Assembly: GCF_900156475.1 (NCBI RefSeq)
Contig: NZ_FTNR01000018.1
Location: 1 to 43,940, forward strand
Reading direction: 5' to 3'
Source of the DNA: Natronorubrum thiooxidans
Lineage (GTDB): Archaea; Halobacteriota; Halobacteria; Halobacteriales; Natrialbaceae
Length of the DNA: 43,940 nucleotides
Part shown: piece after piece, positions 41,828-43,940 of the stretch
Position numbering within the stretch: position 1 is the stretch's first letter
Layout: the number at the start of each line of letters is the position of its first letter
Made by a program: the position numbers and the translations under genes
The notes under the pieces: generated by a model
Database searches by the model: none
Seen by the model: the letters and a program-made list of their open reading frames with translations, nothing else
What the model was told of the DNA's origin: nothing

Positions 41828-42355
41828 TTATTGTGATATGTCCTGTTTGAAATGCCCCCATGGCTGACTGTAGTTTTTCGTGATGATCTCTGAGCTATGG
41901 ACGTTGAGTCCGTATTCGTTCAACTCGTTCGTGAGCCGGATGAGATCACCCGTGCCCGTTGCGATCGTTTCGATGTAAAGATTATTTTCGCTAGTAATCA
42001 TTTCGATGACGTTGACGACACCAACGATATCGAGAACGTCGCTGGCGACGTTCGTCCGATCATTCGGGTCGGCCGTACAAATGAACAAAAGTCGGAGCGA
42101 AAAGCCCGCTTTTTCGTAGTTGATTTTGGGTTCGTAGCCTTCGATAACACCTTCCTCTTCCATGTTATCGATCCGGTTGCGGACGGTACTGGGCGAGACA
42201 TCAACGTACTCTGCAATCTCGTTGATCGTCACTTTCCGGGCATCCCTCTGGAGCGCGAATAACACGCCTTCATCGATGGAGTCGATATCGACCCCATCAT
42301 CGTTCTCTACAGCCGACTCATATTCAGTATCGGAAGCAATCTCTTCATCTGCCAT
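41828..42355 (-). CDS. Lrp/AsnC-family transcriptional regulator
   Basis: This 175-residue protein has an acidic N-terminus (about 1-30), an AsnC-type HTH (IDSIDEGVLFALQRDARKVT and NEIAEYVDVSPSTVRNRID) and a RAM/ACT-like ligand domain (from about 85, with FICTADPNDRT and VNVIEMITSENN). It likely senses a small molecule such as an amino acid and binds DNA as a dimer or octamer. The last 20 residues extend past the RAM domain. The ATG at 42355 is preferred over an upstream in-frame start at 42403. Confidence 0.85.
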   Translation of the reverse strand: MADEEIASDTEYESAVENDDGVDIDSIDEGVLFALQRDARKVTINEIAEYVDVSPSTVRNRIDNMEEEGVIEGYEPKINYEKAGFSLRLLFICTADPNDRTNVASDVLDIVGVVNVIEMITSENNLYIETIATGTGDLIRLTNELNEYGLNVHSSEIITKNYSQPWGHFKQDISQ

Positions 42356-42485
42356 AGGATGGTTAGCACAGCGAGACGAAAGAAGGTTGACTCCAACGGT
42401 CAATAGGCAGGTGTAGTGAACGGGTAGCTCATCTTAGTTGACAAAAAGAAACGTCACGCCAATTGTTCTATGTCTCCCTCGTACT

Positions 42486-42806
42486 CTACTCAACCGCTAC
42501 AACGTGCTCCTTGTGGTCGCGCGTCCAGTACGTCGTCGGGCCTCCGGGACTACAGTCCGCACACAGCTGTAGCGAGCCCTCGAGATGGCCGACTTCGACG
42601 CGGAACCGCGTGAGGGCTGCAAGTGCGTCGACGACCAATCCACAGCCATCGCAAGCATGGTGGTCACGCTTGTTAGGACCGGGCGTCTCCTGCGTCGCAC
42701 AGTCGATACAGATTGGGTGGGTAACTCGCTCGTCTTGGCCCCACGTATGCGCCTCGCCAGACTCGAGCGCGTCAGGGGCTTTCAGTGTCTGTATCTCGGT
42801 CTCACC
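42486..42806 (-). pseudogene. Zinc-ribbon protein without a usable start codon
   Basis: The minus-strand frame from the TAA at 42807-42809 down to the TAG at 42486-42488 has no ATG or GTG, yet reads as a clear haloarchaeal protein of about 100 residues. It has CIDC, CDGCG and CADC pairs, consistent with zinc binding, and runs from LKAPDALESGEAHTWG to DHKEHVVAVE. A GTG at 42805-42803, one frame off, is followed by bases that would give a start ...TEIQTLKAPD if one base were inserted. A one-base deletion near 42800 (mutation or sequencing error) or a rare CTG start at 42785 are the alternatives. The function is unknown. Confidence 0.6.
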
Positions 42807-43080
42807 TTATGGAATTCCGAATGATCATGTAGCGGTACCCGAATCACCAGAAACCGGTGTCGCCACGCAGTTCGACTGTCGATCGACTCCATCGAAACAG
42901 CGTGCTCTCGACGCTGCCAGACGAAGACGTCTTGATTAATTCGTGCATCTGTTGTGCTTTATTCCAGATCTAGTTCATGTATCTACCCAATTGGCGCAAG
43001 ATTGTTATTAACTCAAAAGTTATCTAGTAAATAATATAAAAATAATAACGTATATGTGTTTGTGGATGTTTAACGTGCTC

Positions 43081-43662
43081 ATGGGAAAACGCTCGTCGTG
43101 GGGGGCTGAGCGGGGAATCTCGAAAACTGATCAAACAGAGCGGGAGTCAGGGAACGATACGCAACTGTCGAGAGATGCGGTGTTCAAAACGCTCTCGAAT
43201 CGGCGTCGCCGCCTCACACTTCAGTATCTTTCCGAACACGGCACAACTGACGCGCCAGTTCGTCTCCGTGACCTTGCTGAGTGGATCGCAGCTGCAGAAA
43301 ACGACGTTCCCGTCGAAGCAGTTACGTACAAACAACGCAAGCGCGTCTACACGTCGCTGTACCAATCTCACCTGCCAGCGCTCCATCGAGACGGCATTGT
43401 CCAGTACGATCGAGCCCGCGGGACCATCTCGATGACACCCGTTGCCAGCACGTTCGATACATATCTCGGATTCGCTCCGCAGACCACTCCCGTCTGGCCG
43501 CTGTACTGGCTCGGACTCGGTGTCGGTTTGCTACTCATCGCGGGTCTCTCTTGGTTCGATCTTGTTTCTCTACCGATCTCCGGTCCTTTCTTTATGCTAC
43601 TGGTGTCTGTCGTGGTGTTCGTGTCTGCCGTTTTATTTGCACACAGTAAGGACCGACGCTAA
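43081..43662 (+). CDS. Winged-helix protein with two membrane segments (haloarchaeal DUF7344-like), copy 3
   Basis: This 193-residue protein has a winged-helix domain (AVFKTLSNRRRRLTLQYL, LYQSHLPALHRDGIVQYD) followed by two membrane spans (about 137-157 and 164-185) and a short basic tail. It belongs to the family of 40279-40806. An upstream in-frame ATG at 43054 is possible but adds nine unlike residues. The 110 bp before it are very AT-rich (about 42990-43050), with ATAATATAAAAATAATAACG containing the likely TATA box. Confidence 0.75.
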   Translation: MGKRSSWGAERGISKTDQTERESGNDTQLSRDAVFKTLSNRRRRLTLQYLSEHGTTDAPVRLRDLAEWIAAAENDVPVEAVTYKQRKRVYTSLYQSHLPALHRDGIVQYDRARGTISMTPVASTFDTYLGFAPQTTPVWPLYWLGLGVGLLLIAGLSWFDLVSLPISGPFFMLLVSVVVFVSAVLFAHSKDRR

Positions 43663-43858
43663 TACCGGACTCACGCCCGACGAATGCCCCACCCCTGAAA
43701 ACAATACAGCCCCTTTTTTCGAGAGTTCACACGCGGTTCGAAACTGGTCTCCGTTCGAGGCGCTCTGGCCCGTTCGCATGGTCGCCTCGGTTGGGTATAC
43801 TAAGAACGGGCCCACAAGCGGTTCTTCTGGGAACAGATCCGATTTCATTGGTCTTTAG

Positions 43859-43940
43859 CTAAGCCTCAGCAGCCGGTTGGATGGTAGTAGCGAGCTGTTC
43901 TTGCAGGATTGGTCGTTGCCTGTGGATCTTCTGAGCGTCT
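43859..43940 (-). CDS. Possible C-terminal end of a gene running off the window
   Basis: One minus-strand frame reads DAQKIHRQRPILQEQLATTI and then QPAAEA before a TAG at 43859-43861. It is protein-like but too short to identify; the rest lies outside the window. Confidence 0.25.
   Translation of the reverse strand, partial: DAQKIHRQRPILQEQLATTIQPAAEA

Noticed and set aside
1-43940. CRISPR array
   Set aside because: No regularly spaced identical repeats with unique spacers. The origin boxes are irregularly spaced and occur in both orientations.

Overview
The window comes from a halophilic archaeon (class Halobacteria). Proteins are strongly acidic, codons end in G/C, promoters are archaeal TATA type with many leaderless starts, and there are Tat/lipobox secretion signals, a bacterio-opsin-activator type HTH protein, Orc1/Cdc6 and several haloarchaea-only families. 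The genus cannot be fixed from the sequence alone.

Region 1 (about 0.3-27.9 kb) is a catabolic island. Minus-strand operon A (5881-291) encodes HyuA, HyuB, an N-carbamoylsarcosine-amidase-like cysteine hydrolase and an isocitrate lyase/PEP mutase family lyase. It diverges from an HTH_10 regulator. A branched-chain-amide/amino-acid type ABC importer follows (fused LivG-LivF, LivJ, LivH, LivM), with an MmgE/PrpD protein as the last gene of its operon. Then come an SDR dehydrogenase, an LLM-class oxidoreductase with an NTF2-like protein, a second MmgE/PrpD and a second isocitrate-lyase family enzyme. Minus-strand operon B (26790-19096) encodes a fumarate-reductase-like flavoprotein, a second cysteine amidohydrolase, a dihydropyrimidinase-like enzyme, a CaiB/BaiF CoA-transferase, an HMG-CoA-lyase-like protein and a LeuC/LeuD-type hydratase. 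It diverges from an IclR regulator. Together the genes describe uptake and ring opening of a cyclic amide, imide or ureide, hydrolysis of the half-amide or carbamoyl product, and breakdown of a branched di- or tricarboxylic acid by dehydratase and lyase steps. Substrate identity is inference. A 10-bp palindrome AACAGCTGTT stands upstream of both hyuA and iclR and may be a shared operator.

Region 2 (about 28-30.8 kb) is a likely replication origin: an Orc1/Cdc6 gene and, upstream of it, one inverted and several direct copies of a repeat with core TGCAAAACGGTGTCT. The replicon could be a chromosome with several origins or a megaplasmid.

Region 3 (31-33 kb) is a two-gene ABC-2 type exporter.

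Region 4 (33.2-41.3 kb) is a cell-surface cluster. It has four secreted proteins with Tat/SipW-type N-termini (one carrying a von Willebrand A domain), an acidic secreted protein, a SipW-like signal peptidase interrupted by an apparent one-base frameshift, and a truncated relic of another surface protein.

Region 5 (40.2-43.9 kb) holds small regulators: three winged-helix proteins of one haloarchaeal family, an Lrp/AsnC regulator, and a zinc-ribbon protein whose reading frame lacks a usable start codon.
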